Shown here piece after piece: positions 35,097 through 43,235 of a DNA stretch of 64,000 bases. The DNA is from Streptomyces sp. CB02009 (GTDB lineage Bacteria > Actinomycetota > Actinomycetes > Streptomycetales > Streptomycetaceae): NCBI RefSeq assembly GCF_001905825.1, contig NZ_LIVV01000001.1, positions 475,299 to 539,298 on the forward strand, in the 5' to 3' direction. Below the pieces are notes generated by a model. The model had not been told where the DNA came from. It searched no databases and was given only the letters and a program-made list of their open reading frames with translations. Position numbers and translations under genes: made by a program. The stretch's first letter is position 1. Each line of letters starts with the position of its first letter.

Positions 35097-35977
35097 GACA
35101 CACCCCTCGGGGCGCGGAGCCCGTGGAAGCCGTACAGCGCTTCGGGGCGGGTCGGCCGGGGGCGGAAGGCCGCGTCCGCCGTCTCGGGCAGGAGGTAGAC
35201 CTCGGGCGTCATGGGGACGCGGCCCTCGGGGAACATGGCGTCGGCCTGGGTCCCGTATCCCCGGATCAGCTCGGCCTTCCGGTCGAGTCCGCGCTCCCAG
35301 TCGCGGGCGACCAGACCGTGCCGGGCGGTGAACCGGGTGTCGGGGTCGGCGCGCTGGTTGTACGGGAAGTCGCTGTAGTACACGACCGGGTGTCCGCACC
35401 GCTCGGCCGCGGTGCGGACGAGGATGTGGTCGGCGTGCCCGCCCACGCCCAGCGGGGCGAGGACGAGGCCGCCGTCGGTGCCGGGCAGCAGGGCGTCGAT
35501 CGCCTCGCCCACGGCGCGGAGCGTCTCCTCGTCGTACGGGGAGACGCGGCCACGGGACAGGTGCAGCCGGTACGTCGGGTACACATGGGCCAGTTCGGGC
35601 AGCAGCCCGGCCAGGAGCGCGGTACCCGGGCGCGGCCGCGGCAGCCGCCGGAACAGCCCGTCGACCAGCCCGACATGGCGCCACCCGACGTCGAGCAGCT
35701 CCAGGACCCGCAGGTCCTCGGCCCGTCGTGCGGCGTAGAGGTCGTCGGCGTTCTCGGCGCCGGTCTGCCTCAGGTACTGGCGGGCGGACAGGGTGTGCGG
35801 CGGCGCCGCTGCCTCCGTGAAGAGGGAGGCGACCGTCACCGGCGCCCGGCGCCCGGCCCATCCGAGCAGCCCGCCGCAGGACAGCACGGCGTCGTCCAGA
35901 TGCGGCGAGAGCACCAGGATCGGCACGTCCGAGCCGACGACGGTCCGGACGAACCCGGTCAGCGGGTCGACTGCCAT
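35093..35977 (-). CDS. PIG-L/LmbE-family deacetylase
   Basis: 294 residues from ATG 35977, preceded by GAGGGG. The zinc-binding motif is LVLSPHLDDAVLSCGG near residue 25, with the distal histidines in GVGGHADHILVRTAAE. These enzymes remove acetyl groups from N-acetylglucosamine-type sugars on lipids or small molecules (MshB in mycothiol synthesis is a relative). Inside a glycosyltransferase operon the likely substrate is an N-acetylated sugar of the growing glycan. The start overlaps the end of the upstream kinase-GT4 gene by 19 bp, and the stop overlaps the GT39 start (GTGA). Confidence 0.88.
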   Translation of the reverse strand: MAVDPLTGFVRTVVGSDVPILVLSPHLDDAVLSCGGLLGWAGRRAPVTVASLFTEAAAPPHTLSARQYLRQTGAENADDLYAARRAEDLRVLELLDVGWRHVGLVDGLFRRLPRPRPGTALLAGLLPELAHVYPTYRLHLSRGRVSPYDEETLRAVGEAIDALLPGTDGGLVLAPLGVGGHADHILVRTAAERCGHPVVYYSDFPYNQRADPDTRFTARHGLVARDWERGLDRKAELIRGYGTQADAMFPEGRVPMTPEVYLLPETADAAFRPRPTRPEALYGFHGLRAPRGVS

Positions 35978-37788
35978 GACGCACCCCTCTTCCTCCTCGG
36001 CCGCCGTGCGGGCGCGGGAGTGTCCAGAAGCCGGTGGGCCAGGGCCAGATAGCGGCCCGTCATCTCGTCCCACGTGTAGTGCTGGGCGGCGATACCGGAG
36101 CGCCGCCCCAGCCGGCGGCGCAGTGCCGCGTCGGTGGCCAGCTCGTTCATCCGCCGGCCGAAAGCCGCCACGTCGAACGGCGGCACGGTCACATCGCCGC
36201 CGTCGCGCATCCAGCGCAGCGCGGGCAGGTCGAAGTGCAGGACGGGCTTGCCGTACGCCATGCCTTCGAGGGCGACCAGACCGAAGGTCTCGTGGCGGGA
36301 CGGAACGACCAGGAAGGCGCAGTCGCGCAGGAGTTGGCGCTTGCGGTCGCCCTCGGCGAACCCGACCCAGTGGATCCGGGGCTTCGATCCGCCGGCGTGG
36401 GCGGCCACGAGGGCGGCGAGCCGGCGCTCCTCGGCCGGGGTGCCGCTGCCCGCGATGAGCAGCTCCAGGGGCGGCCGGGCGCTCTCGTACGCGTCGAGGA
36501 GGAGGTCGAGGCCCTTGACCCAGGTGTCCACGCGTCCCAGGAACAGGATGAACTGACCGCCGCCCAGCCGGCTCTCGTCGAGGAGCCGCTGTTCGACCCC
36601 GTTGGCGATGACCTGGACGTCGGCCCGGGGGCTGTGCCGCCGGATCTCCGATCCGTCGGCCGCGTTCATCACGACGATGTGCCGGTAGCAGCGCAGTCCG
36701 AGCCGTTCGACCAGGAAGAAGGGGATGTGGTAGCGCCGCCACAGGGCCTCGGCGCTGCGGCCCTGGTCGACGCCGATGACCGGGGCGCCCGTCGTCAGGG
36801 GCAGGAAGCTCGTCGAGAACGGGGGAGTGAAGCTCTCCAGCCACAGGTCGTGGCGGATGCGGCGGGCGACGAACGGCAGCAGCGTCAGGAACAGCAGCTG
36901 CCCGGCGCGCGGGCCGGCCCGGCAGACCGGCAGCCGGACGTAGCGGATGCCGTCGCGCTCCTCGCTGCCGCCGTCGCGGCCGGCGGTCACGACGGTGACG
37001 CGGAAGTCCTCGGCGAGCCGGCGGGCCACCTTGCCGACGACGAGGGCGCCGCCGCCCCGGTAGGCGGGGTTCTCCGCGTCGTCGTAGATGGACACCACCA
37101 CGTGCCGCCGCCGCAGGGTCGTGTGCCGGAGCCGTTGCCGCTCGCGGACGGCGTCCAGGACCCGGTCGAGCGCCTCGCCCGCGACCCGGGGCCGCGATCG
37201 TTCGCCGTCGATCCGCGCGAGCCGCGGCAGCCGCTGGGACCAGTTCCGGTAGCGGGCCCACCAGAGGGCCGGGGGACCGGCGCCCTCCTCCCACCCGCGG
37301 TCCCGCAGGGTGTCTGGTCCGGTCTCCACGAGCAGGGTCAGTCCGTAGCGGTCGGCGATCCGGCGGAACACGGCCGCCGCCGCCGAGTGGGCCGACGGGT
37401 CGAATTTCACCAGGCCGTCGAGCGGCCCGCGGTCCGTGAGGACCACGGACTCCCCGCCCCGCGCGCGCCTGCGGGCCCGCCCTTCGGCGACCGCGATCCG
37501 GGCGGCCAGTTCGGCCGCGTCCAGGAGCGCGTGGGCACGGTGCAGCCGCGATCCCCGGCGCTTGGGATCCGTGGCGCGCCGTGCCCACTCGCCCCCGCCC
37601 GGTCCCGTCCCGGCGGCCTCGGGGGGAACCGGGAACCCTCGGCACAGGAAGCAGCCGTAGGTGTGCAGGGCGACGACGGTGAGCTCGCGCTCGTCGAGGA
37701 GCGCAGCGAGCCGGCGGACCAGGGAGGACTTGCCTGCACCGTCCGGTCCGGACACGGCGACCAGGAGGGGGCGGTGTGAACGGGTCAT
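35959..37788 (-). CDS. Thymidylate-kinase-like P-loop domain fused to GT4 glycosyltransferase
   Basis: 609 residues. Residues 1-220 form a P-loop kinase of the thymidylate kinase type: Walker A at 14-22 (GPDGAGKSS), a DR motif in VLTDRGPLDGLVKFDP and a lid-like region near LRDRGWEEGAG. From about residue 228 a GT-B fold follows: HVVVSIYDDAENPAYRGGG, then FILFLGRVDTWVKGLDLLL and the GT4 donor motif VVPSRHETFGLVALEGMAYG with both glutamates. The kinase half could phosphorylate a sugar or nucleotide that feeds the GT half. Start and stop overlap the neighbouring genes. No frameshift or internal ribosome site suggests two genes. Confidence 0.88.
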   Translation of the reverse strand: MTRSHRPLLVAVSGPDGAGKSSLVRRLAALLDERELTVVALHTYGCFLCRGFPVPPEAAGTGPGGGEWARRATDPKRRGSRLHRAHALLDAAELAARIAVAEGRARRRARGGESVVLTDRGPLDGLVKFDPSAHSAAAAVFRRIADRYGLTLLVETGPDTLRDRGWEEGAGPPALWWARYRNWSQRLPRLARIDGERSRPRVAGEALDRVLDAVRERQRLRHTTLRRRHVVVSIYDDAENPAYRGGGALVVGKVARRLAEDFRVTVVTAGRDGGSEERDGIRYVRLPVCRAGPRAGQLLFLTLLPFVARRIRHDLWLESFTPPFSTSFLPLTTGAPVIGVDQGRSAEALWRRYHIPFFLVERLGLRCYRHIVVMNAADGSEIRRHSPRADVQVIANGVEQRLLDESRLGGGQFILFLGRVDTWVKGLDLLLDAYESARPPLELLIAGSGTPAEERRLAALVAAHAGGSKPRIHWVGFAEGDRKRQLLRDCAFLVVPSRHETFGLVALEGMAYGKPVLHFDLPALRWMRDGGDVTVPPFDVAAFGRRMNELATDAALRRRLGRRSGIAAQHYTWDEMTGRYLALAHRLLDTPAPARRPRRKRGASWQSTR

Positions 37789-40469
37789 GGCACTCGCCTC
37801 CGCAGTTTCTTGGTCATCACGAGCGGCACCCGCAGCGACGCCTCGCGGGTCGCGGCCCGCAGCCGGCCCTCGCCGAGGAGGTGGCCCGAGTGCTCGGCCC
37901 CCACCCGGAGCGAGGTCGTCACCGGGAGCGGCAGCGGCAGCGGGACACGTTCGCCCCGGTCGAGCCGTGCCATCGCGTCCACGGCCGTGTCGAGCGCCTG
38001 CCGGCTGCCGGCGGACCAGCCCTCGCGGGCGGCCTCGTGGCGGGCCTCCGCCACGATGTCGGGGTGGAGGAGCGCCCGCAGGGCGAGGAGTTCGGAGAGG
38101 TCCAGGGTCAGGTTCTGGAAGAGGGCGTGCGCCAGCCAGATCCGCAGCCGGTCGGAGGGGCAGGGCGTCAGCCAGGCGTAGCCGTCGCCGTCGTCGATGG
38201 CGGTGGGGCCGTCCGCGGTGTGGTGCGGGTGTCCGTCAGGGGAGCCGTTCGGCCGTCCGTCGGCCTGCCCGTGCGCGTGCCCGTCGGCTTGCCCGTGTGC
38301 GTACCCCTCGGCGTGCCCGGGGGCGTCCCCGTTCGCGGGACCGGGACGTGCGACGTGCTCGGCGCGGGCGAAGAGCCGGTCGGTCGGCACCACCGGGACC
38401 CCGAACCACGAGACCGAGCCGTGCAGATGGGCCGCCGGGCCCTTCGGGGGTTCCAGGAGCACCTTCGTCGAGCGCTCCAGCCAGTACGTCGTGCGGTGCG
38501 CGTACCAGCCGTCGAGCGCGGCCTGCGCGGCTCGCAGCCGCCCCGGGGGCACCACCAGGTCGAAGTTGCCGTACACGTAGTCCCCCGCCAGATCGGCCTT
38601 GATCAGGACGGTCGGTATGCCCGCCGCCCGCAGCCGGTCCGTGGACTCGACGAGGTTCCGCCGGAACAGCCCGGTCGCGCTCTCCACCTCGGTGAGCGCG
38701 GCCGCGAGCTGACGGGGGTACGCGCGGGCCAGCCGGCCCTCGACCTGGTTGCGCCGGGCCGCGGCCAGCGCGCCGAGGAGCTCCTCGTCTGCGGCGGGCC
38801 GGACCCGACCCCGCCACACGGCGTCGACGAGAAGGTGCACGGCGCGCTCGTCGTGGACCGCGGCCCGGGTCCCTCCAGCCTCGGCGGGCGGCGGCTCCCG
38901 CCGCCCGGGTACGGGCTCCGCGATCGGAGCCGCACCGGTCCCGCCGTTCAGGGGCGATTTCCGGGGCCCCGCCAGGGGCCCGTGACCCGGTCCCGCACCG
39001 GGTCCTTCGCCGGGCCCGTCCGCAGGCCCGCCTCCGGGGCCTTCGCCGGGTCCGGTCTCGAGTACGGGGGTCCGCCGCCGTCCGAAGAACTGCCACAGGG
39101 CGACCGTGGTGACCACCAGCGCGGCGGCGAACCACACGTAGGTGTAGGGACGGAGCAGCGCGAGGCCCGCGGCCAGCGCGAGCAGGGGCAGCACCACTCG
39201 GCCGAACGGCCTGTCGGCGACCCCGAACCCGTGCCGGCGGGAGTGCCGCACGGCCAGCAGGACCAGCGCGGCGACCGTTCCGCACAGCCCGCCGATCGCC
39301 ATGCCGAGCACACCGCCGGTCGCCCAGCCGGACGCCAGGGCGGCCACGTACAGGCCGAGTCCCACGAGCAGCGTGCGCAGGCACCCGTAGTCGTCGACGG
39401 CCTGGGCGAAGGTCACGAGGAGGGCGAGCGCGCCGAGCGCGAGGCCCGCCGTCGCCGTGCAGGCCATCAGCGTGGAGACCATCGAGTAGCCCGAGGGGAA
39501 GACCTTGGTGAGGAGCGCGTTCGGCACCGTCGCGGCGACCACCGTCAGGGGCAGCGCCACGGTCAGGTACATCCGGAGCGCGCTCGCGGTCAGCGGGTCG
39601 CCCGCCCGGCGCCGCGAGAGCGCGGGCAGGAAGGCCATCGAGACGGCCCCGGCGAGGAACAGCGGGACCCGGCCCAGCATGACCGCCGCCTGGTAACTGG
39701 CCGCAGCCGCACGGTCGGTCGGCAGCATCGCGACGAGGACGATGTCCACGGAGGCGAGCAGTGCCACCACGCCCTGGAGCGAGGCGACGCCGGAGGCCCG
39801 CCGCCACAGGTCCCGGTCGGCGCTCACCGCGCGCCACGGCCGGCGCGGCGCGTTGCGGAACCGGTTCGGCCAGAAGAACAGGTACGGCAGGACGGCGACG
39901 GCGAAGGCGGCGAGGGCTCCGGTCTCGCCGAGCCCCAGCGCCGACACGAAGAAGAGTCCGACACCGAACTTGAGGAGGGCCTCGACGGCGGTGAGGACCG
40001 CGAGGGTCCGCAGCCGCTCGGTGCCCTGGAGCCAGCCCACGCTCACCCGCGTGACGTAGATGGCCAGGGTCGAGCCCGCGATGGCGAGCGTCGTCAGGGT
40101 GCCCGCGAACTCCATCGACACACAGCCCACCGCGAGCGCGGCGACCGAGCCGCCCAGCACGGCCGTGATCATGGCGAAGCGGACCGCCTCACCGCGTTCG
40201 GCGTCCGACCCCGCGCGGGCCAGGGCCTGGGCCAGCATCCAGGGCACGGTCACCACGGCGACCGCGGCCGTGCACACGACCAGCCCCTGACCGGCGGCGA
40301 ACGTGGCGTACCCGGAGACGTCGAGGAGCCGGGTGAGGATCAGGGTGTACGCGTAGTTCACCGCGCCGACCACGACCACCGCGGTCGCGATCCAGCGCGC
40401 GCCGTGGACGGCGGTGACCTCGTCCTGGTGGACGGGCGACCGCTCGGCGACGCGCGCGGCGGAGGTCAT
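37785..40469 (-). CDS. Polysaccharide flippase fused to nucleotidyltransferase-like domain
   Basis: 894 residues. Residues 20-470 carry about twelve to fourteen membrane helices in the pattern of MVF/Wzx-type polysaccharide exporters (VGAVNYAYTLILTRLLDVSG, GYATFAAGQGLVVC, YQAAVMLGRVPLFLAGAVS, FPSGYSMVSTLMA). A Gly/Pro linker follows (about 480-520). The C-terminal 350 residues contain QVEGRLARAYPRQLAAAL and AGIPTVLIKADLAGDYVYGN followed by FDLVV, which resemble the NTP_transf_5 family of uncharacterised nucleotidyltransferases. A Gly/His/Asp-rich repeat is inserted in it. ATGA overlaps join it to both neighbours. The second domain's activity is unknown. Confidence 0.85.
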   Translation of the reverse strand: MTSAARVAERSPVHQDEVTAVHGARWIATAVVVVGAVNYAYTLILTRLLDVSGYATFAAGQGLVVCTAAVAVVTVPWMLAQALARAGSDAERGEAVRFAMITAVLGGSVAALAVGCVSMEFAGTLTTLAIAGSTLAIYVTRVSVGWLQGTERLRTLAVLTAVEALLKFGVGLFFVSALGLGETGALAAFAVAVLPYLFFWPNRFRNAPRRPWRAVSADRDLWRRASGVASLQGVVALLASVDIVLVAMLPTDRAAAASYQAAVMLGRVPLFLAGAVSMAFLPALSRRRAGDPLTASALRMYLTVALPLTVVAATVPNALLTKVFPSGYSMVSTLMACTATAGLALGALALLVTFAQAVDDYGCLRTLLVGLGLYVAALASGWATGGVLGMAIGGLCGTVAALVLLAVRHSRRHGFGVADRPFGRVVLPLLALAAGLALLRPYTYVWFAAALVVTTVALWQFFGRRRTPVLETGPGEGPGGGPADGPGEGPGAGPGHGPLAGPRKSPLNGGTGAAPIAEPVPGRREPPPAEAGGTRAAVHDERAVHLLVDAVWRGRVRPAADEELLGALAAARRNQVEGRLARAYPRQLAAALTEVESATGLFRRNLVESTDRLRAAGIPTVLIKADLAGDYVYGNFDLVVPPGRLRAAQAALDGWYAHRTTYWLERSTKVLLEPPKGPAAHLHGSVSWFGVPVVPTDRLFARAEHVARPGPANGDAPGHAEGYAHGQADGHAHGQADGRPNGSPDGHPHHTADGPTAIDDGDGYAWLTPCPSDRLRIWLAHALFQNLTLDLSELLALRALLHPDIVAEARHEAAREGWSAGSRQALDTAVDAMARLDRGERVPLPLPLPVTTSLRVGAEHSGHLLGEGRLRAATREASLRVPLVMTKKLRRRVP
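38212..38341 (-). repeat. His/Gly/Asp-rich repeat within the flippase fusion gene
   Basis: An imperfect repeat that encodes AHGQADG twice in a row, flanked by diverged units (HAEGY, RPNGSPDG, HPHHTADG). The DNA unit is about 24 bp. It is a low-complexity insertion in the nucleotidyltransferase-like domain and could bind metal through its histidines. Confidence 0.8.
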
Positions 40470-41923
40470 GACGGCCGCCCGGGGGCCGGACCGCCGGCGG
40501 ACCCCTCACCGGGTTCGGCCGCGCCGAGCAGGACGTCATGGCCGTTCGCCAGGGCGATGTCGGCCTCGGCGACGTCGAGGCGGCGCAGCGCGCTCAACGC
40601 CCGCATCTCGTCGCAGCCGTGGAGCAGCAACCGGAAGGCGTCGCCCTTCCGCTGCCAGGCGTCGGTCTGTCGCAGGGCGCGGCGCACCGCGCGTTCGGTG
40701 GACTCGGGGTCGGGGGACGTGAAGCGCGTGATGACGGACAGGTCGCTGGTCGAGCGGCGCGAACGCCGGTGCCGGTGGATGCGCTGGAGGTCCTCCACCA
40801 CGACCTGGGCGAGCCGTTCGGCGCTGGCGTCCCAGGAGAAGGCGGCGGCCCAGGCGCGGCAGCGGTCGGCGGCCCGGTCCCGCGCCTCGGCCGTGGACAG
40901 TGCGTCGAGGGCCGAGGCGATGCCGGCCGCCAGGTCGGCGTCGCGGTCGAGGAGCCATCCGTTGACGCCCGGGCGGATCGCGTCCCGCAGCCCCGGCACG
41001 TCGAAGGCGAGCGCGGGGGTGCCGACGGTGTTCGCCTCGATGACGGCGAGGCCCCAGCCCTCGGCGACCGACGGAACGACCGTCAGCCACGCCCGGTGGA
41101 ACAGCTCCTGCTTGCGCTCGTCGGAGACGTGCCCGTGGAACTCGACGGCGGAGCCGATGCCGAGACCGGCGGCGAGCTTGCGCAGCGACTCGCCCTCGGG
41201 CCCGTCCCCGCACAGGTCGACGCGCAGCTCCGGCAGACGGCGCAGCAGCGCCGGCATGGCCCGCAGGATCAGGTCGACCCGCTTCTGCGGCACGAGCCGG
41301 CTGACGACGGTGAGCGCCGGGGTCGCCGAGCGCTGCCCGACGGGACCCGCGGGCAGCGGGCGGGGGCGCCCGTTGGGCACGATGTGGATCGGGTTGCCGA
41401 AGCCGAGCTCCCGCCGGGTGCCCTCGCGGGTGGAGGGCGAGACGACGACCACGGGCCGGCCCCGGTAGACGCGCCGGCTGACCTGCTTCTCCAGGACGCG
41501 GCCGACGGCGTTCATCGGCCACCGGAACCGGGTGTCGAACTGGTGCTGGTGGACGTGGTGGATGACGCAGAGGTCCGCGGTCCACCGGGGCGTGAACAGG
41601 GGCGAGAAGAACGGGATCCCGTTCTGGAAGTCGACCACGGCGTCGTACGCGTGACGGTTCCGCAGCAGGTGCGCCGCGGCGGCCGCGTACACGCCGAACG
41701 TGCCGCCGGCGCGCACGATGCGGATCCCGTCGCGGTACTCACGGGCACGCGAGCCGGGGTACCGCGACGAGACGAGGGTGACATGGGCACCCGCCGCCGC
41801 GAACCGCCGGGCGATCTCCCAGCAGTACGCCTCGGCGCCACCCGCGTCGGGGTGCGTGGGGTCGCGCCAGTTGAGGAAGGCGAGGTCGGTGCGGGCGAGC
41901 CGGTCGAGTGCGGTCATGATCAT
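40466..41923 (-). CDS. GT4 glycosyltransferase with extra C-terminal tail
   Basis: 485 residues. The start at 41923 shares a base with the upstream stop (TGATG); ATG 41917 is an alternative. The GT-B fold shows GGAEAYCWEIARRFAAAGAH, the acceptor-domain start, then PALTVVSRLVPQKRVDLILR and the donor motif VVPSVAEGWGLAVIEANTVG with the two glutamates. The usual fold ends near residue 390. The last 95 residues (HRRSRRSTSDLSVITRFTSP onward, with LLLHGCDEMRALSAL) have no counterpart that I recognise. The stop overlaps the flippase start. Confidence 0.88.
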   Translation of the reverse strand: MIMTALDRLARTDLAFLNWRDPTHPDAGGAEAYCWEIARRFAAAGAHVTLVSSRYPGSRAREYRDGIRIVRAGGTFGVYAAAAAHLLRNRHAYDAVVDFQNGIPFFSPLFTPRWTADLCVIHHVHQHQFDTRFRWPMNAVGRVLEKQVSRRVYRGRPVVVVSPSTREGTRRELGFGNPIHIVPNGRPRPLPAGPVGQRSATPALTVVSRLVPQKRVDLILRAMPALLRRLPELRVDLCGDGPEGESLRKLAAGLGIGSAVEFHGHVSDERKQELFHRAWLTVVPSVAEGWGLAVIEANTVGTPALAFDVPGLRDAIRPGVNGWLLDRDADLAAGIASALDALSTAEARDRAADRCRAWAAAFSWDASAERLAQVVVEDLQRIHRHRRSRRSTSDLSVITRFTSPDPESTERAVRRALRQTDAWQRKGDAFRLLLHGCDEMRALSALRRLDVAEADIALANGHDVLLGAAEPGEGSAGGPAPGRPS

Positions 41924-42675
41924 CACCGGGCCAGCGAGATGCGCAGGAGATCGGCCATCGAACGCAGTCCGTCGCGCCGTGCCGAGAACGTCGAGCCGGG
42001 TACGTCGTGCCAGACCACCGGCACCTCCACGACATCGCGCCCGGCCCGTACGACACGGGAGAGCAGCTCCACGTCGAAGGCGAAACCGTCGATGCGGCAG
42101 TCCCGCGCGATCGAGCGGGCGAGCGGACCGCAGAAGAACTTGAACCCGCACTGGGTGTCGGCGACCCCGGGCAGCGACAGATGCGCGAGCGAGCGGAACA
42201 GCCGGCCGCCGCCGCGCCGCAGGGCCGACTGCTCCACGTCGAGCCGCGCGCCCGGCGCGTGACGCGAGGCGATGACCGCGCCGTGGCCCGCCCGGAGCAG
42301 CTCCATCACCCGGTCCAGGGTCTCGACGGGGGTGGCGTTGTCGGCGTCGGCGAAGCCGATGAACCGTGCCGAGGAGGTCTCGATCCCGCGCCGGACCGCC
42401 GCGCCCTTGCCCTGGTCGCTGCACCCGATGGCATGGACCGTGACGGGGGACCGGGCGAACCGCTCCAGGACGTCGAGGGTGCCGTCGGCGCTGTTGTTGT
42501 CCACCACGACCACCGCCGACGACCACGGCCGTCCGGCCAGGAAGTCGACCGTGGCGGCCACGGTCGAGGGCAGCCTGCGCTGCTCGTTGTAGGCCGGGAT
42601 GAGCAGTTCGAGCTCCACCTGCGGGCGGAGGAGCTGCTGGGCGAGCGGTGCGTGTGAGCGGGCGGTGGCCATCAC
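41923..42675 (-). CDS. GT2 glycosyltransferase, dolichyl-phosphate glucosyltransferase-like
   Basis: 250 residues with GTG at 42675 (AGGAGG six bases upstream); ATG 42672 is the alternative. The GT-A fold shows ELELLIPAYNEQRRLPSTV, VVDNNSADGTLDVL, the metal-binding FADADNATPVETLDR and DTQCGFKFFCGPLARSI. The DTQCGFK motif is typical of enzymes that load a sugar from UDP-glucose or GDP-mannose onto a polyprenyl phosphate. Such a product is the donor needed by the GT39-type enzyme in this operon. Confidence 0.9.
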   Translation of the reverse strand: MMATARSHAPLAQQLLRPQVELELLIPAYNEQRRLPSTVAATVDFLAGRPWSSAVVVVDNNSADGTLDVLERFARSPVTVHAIGCSDQGKGAAVRRGIETSSARFIGFADADNATPVETLDRVMELLRAGHGAVIASRHAPGARLDVEQSALRRGGGRLFRSLAHLSLPGVADTQCGFKFFCGPLARSIARDCRIDGFAFDVELLSRVVRAGRDVVEVPVVWHDVPGSTFSARRDGLRSMADLLRISLAR

Positions 42676-43148
42676 GCCACGCCTCCTCGGGGGAAGGCGC
42701 GGGGTGCGGGGCGCACCGGCGCGCGGGGGATCAGTACGGGAACGGGGCGGTGGCCGGCTTCACCGGAGCGGTGACGCGGCGTTTCGCCCGGTCGGTGCGG
42801 TGGGCGAGCGCGGGACGGTCGCGCTGTGCGGACCCCCGCCGGCGCTGGTTCGGACGAACCGGCTGGACCGTCGGAGCCGCGGCTTCGCCGCGCGGCGCGC
42901 GTGCGGGTGCGCGTCGTACGGGCGCGGCGCCGGCGTGCCGATCCCCGGGGCCTGCACGCCCGGCTCCGCGGCGGCGGGGCCGCGGCGGTGATCCGGTCGG
43001 CCGCCCGGCGTGCCGGGTGGGCGGTCGGGCGGTGGACGGGGCGGCGGTGCGAGCGGCGCCGGGCGTCGACGAGCGGCCAGTCGGTCATCCGCCGCAGGGG
43101 ATGCGGTGCGGATGCCACCGGCGATCGGTCGAACTGGCTGGAGGCCAC
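42672..43148 (-). CDS. Possible Arg/Pro-rich ORF coupled to the GT2 gene
   Basis: 158 codons from a GTG at 43148 with AGAGG six bases upstream; the stop overlaps the GT2 start (GTGA), exactly as the other genes of this operon are joined. The first 30 residues look protein-like (SSQFDRSPVASAPHPLRRMT, then DWPLVDARRR). The rest is Arg- and Pro-rich with relaxed third positions towards the end. HPLRRMTD resembles HPLRRSTD at the start of the GT2 gene at 43236-44021. It may be a real small gene, a decayed duplicate, or chance. Confidence 0.3.
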   Translation of the reverse strand: MASSQFDRSPVASAPHPLRRMTDWPLVDARRRSHRRPVHRPTAHPARRAADRITAAAPPPRSRACRPRGSARRRRARTTRTRTRAARRSRGSDGPAGSSEPAPAGVRTARPSRARPPHRPGETPRHRSGEAGHRPVPVLIPRAPVRPAPRAFPRGGVA

Positions 43149-43169
43149 GACGTACCTCTTCCGGCAACC

Positions 43170-43185
43170 GACCCTGCCGAGGGTC
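43170..43185. promoter_or_regulatory. Inverted repeat upstream of the glycan operon
   Basis: Perfect six-base arms GACCCT and AGGGTC around GCCG. It lies about 20 bp upstream of the start of the Arg-rich frame and about 500 bp upstream of the GT2 gene. Operator or small hairpin; no further support. Confidence 0.3.
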
Positions 43186-43216
43186 TGTCCTGAAATAGTG
43201 CTCTTTCCAGCGGTAA

Positions 43217-43230
43217 CACCCTTACGGGTG
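43217..43230 (-). terminator. Weak hairpin after the GT2 gene at 43236
   Basis: CACCC pairs with GGGTG over a four-base loop, just after the stop codon on the minus strand. The stem has only five pairs and there is no T run, so read-through into the glycan operon is likely. Confidence 0.3.
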
Positions 43231-43235
43231 ATTCG

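Larger units (their letters stand above)
42676..43235. other. 560-bp stretch between the two GT2 genes
   Basis: Apart from the doubtful Arg-rich frame it contains no convincing gene. It holds two inverted repeats, GGTTCG-GA-CGAACC (42847-42860) and GACCCT-GCCG-AGGGTC (43170-43185). The promoter of the nine-gene glycan operon may lie near 43185, where the sequence is locally less GC-rich. Confidence 0.5.

Noticed and set aside
37776..41468. 1230-codon open frame on the plus strand through the glycan operon
   Set aside because: It crosses several real genes on the other strand and has only low-complexity Arg/Gly sequence.
42760..43167. Alternative frames in the 560-bp gap between GT2 genes
   Set aside because: They lack a good start or are interrupted, and composition is Arg/Pro low complexity; only the frame with a ribosome site and stop-start overlap was kept, at low confidence.
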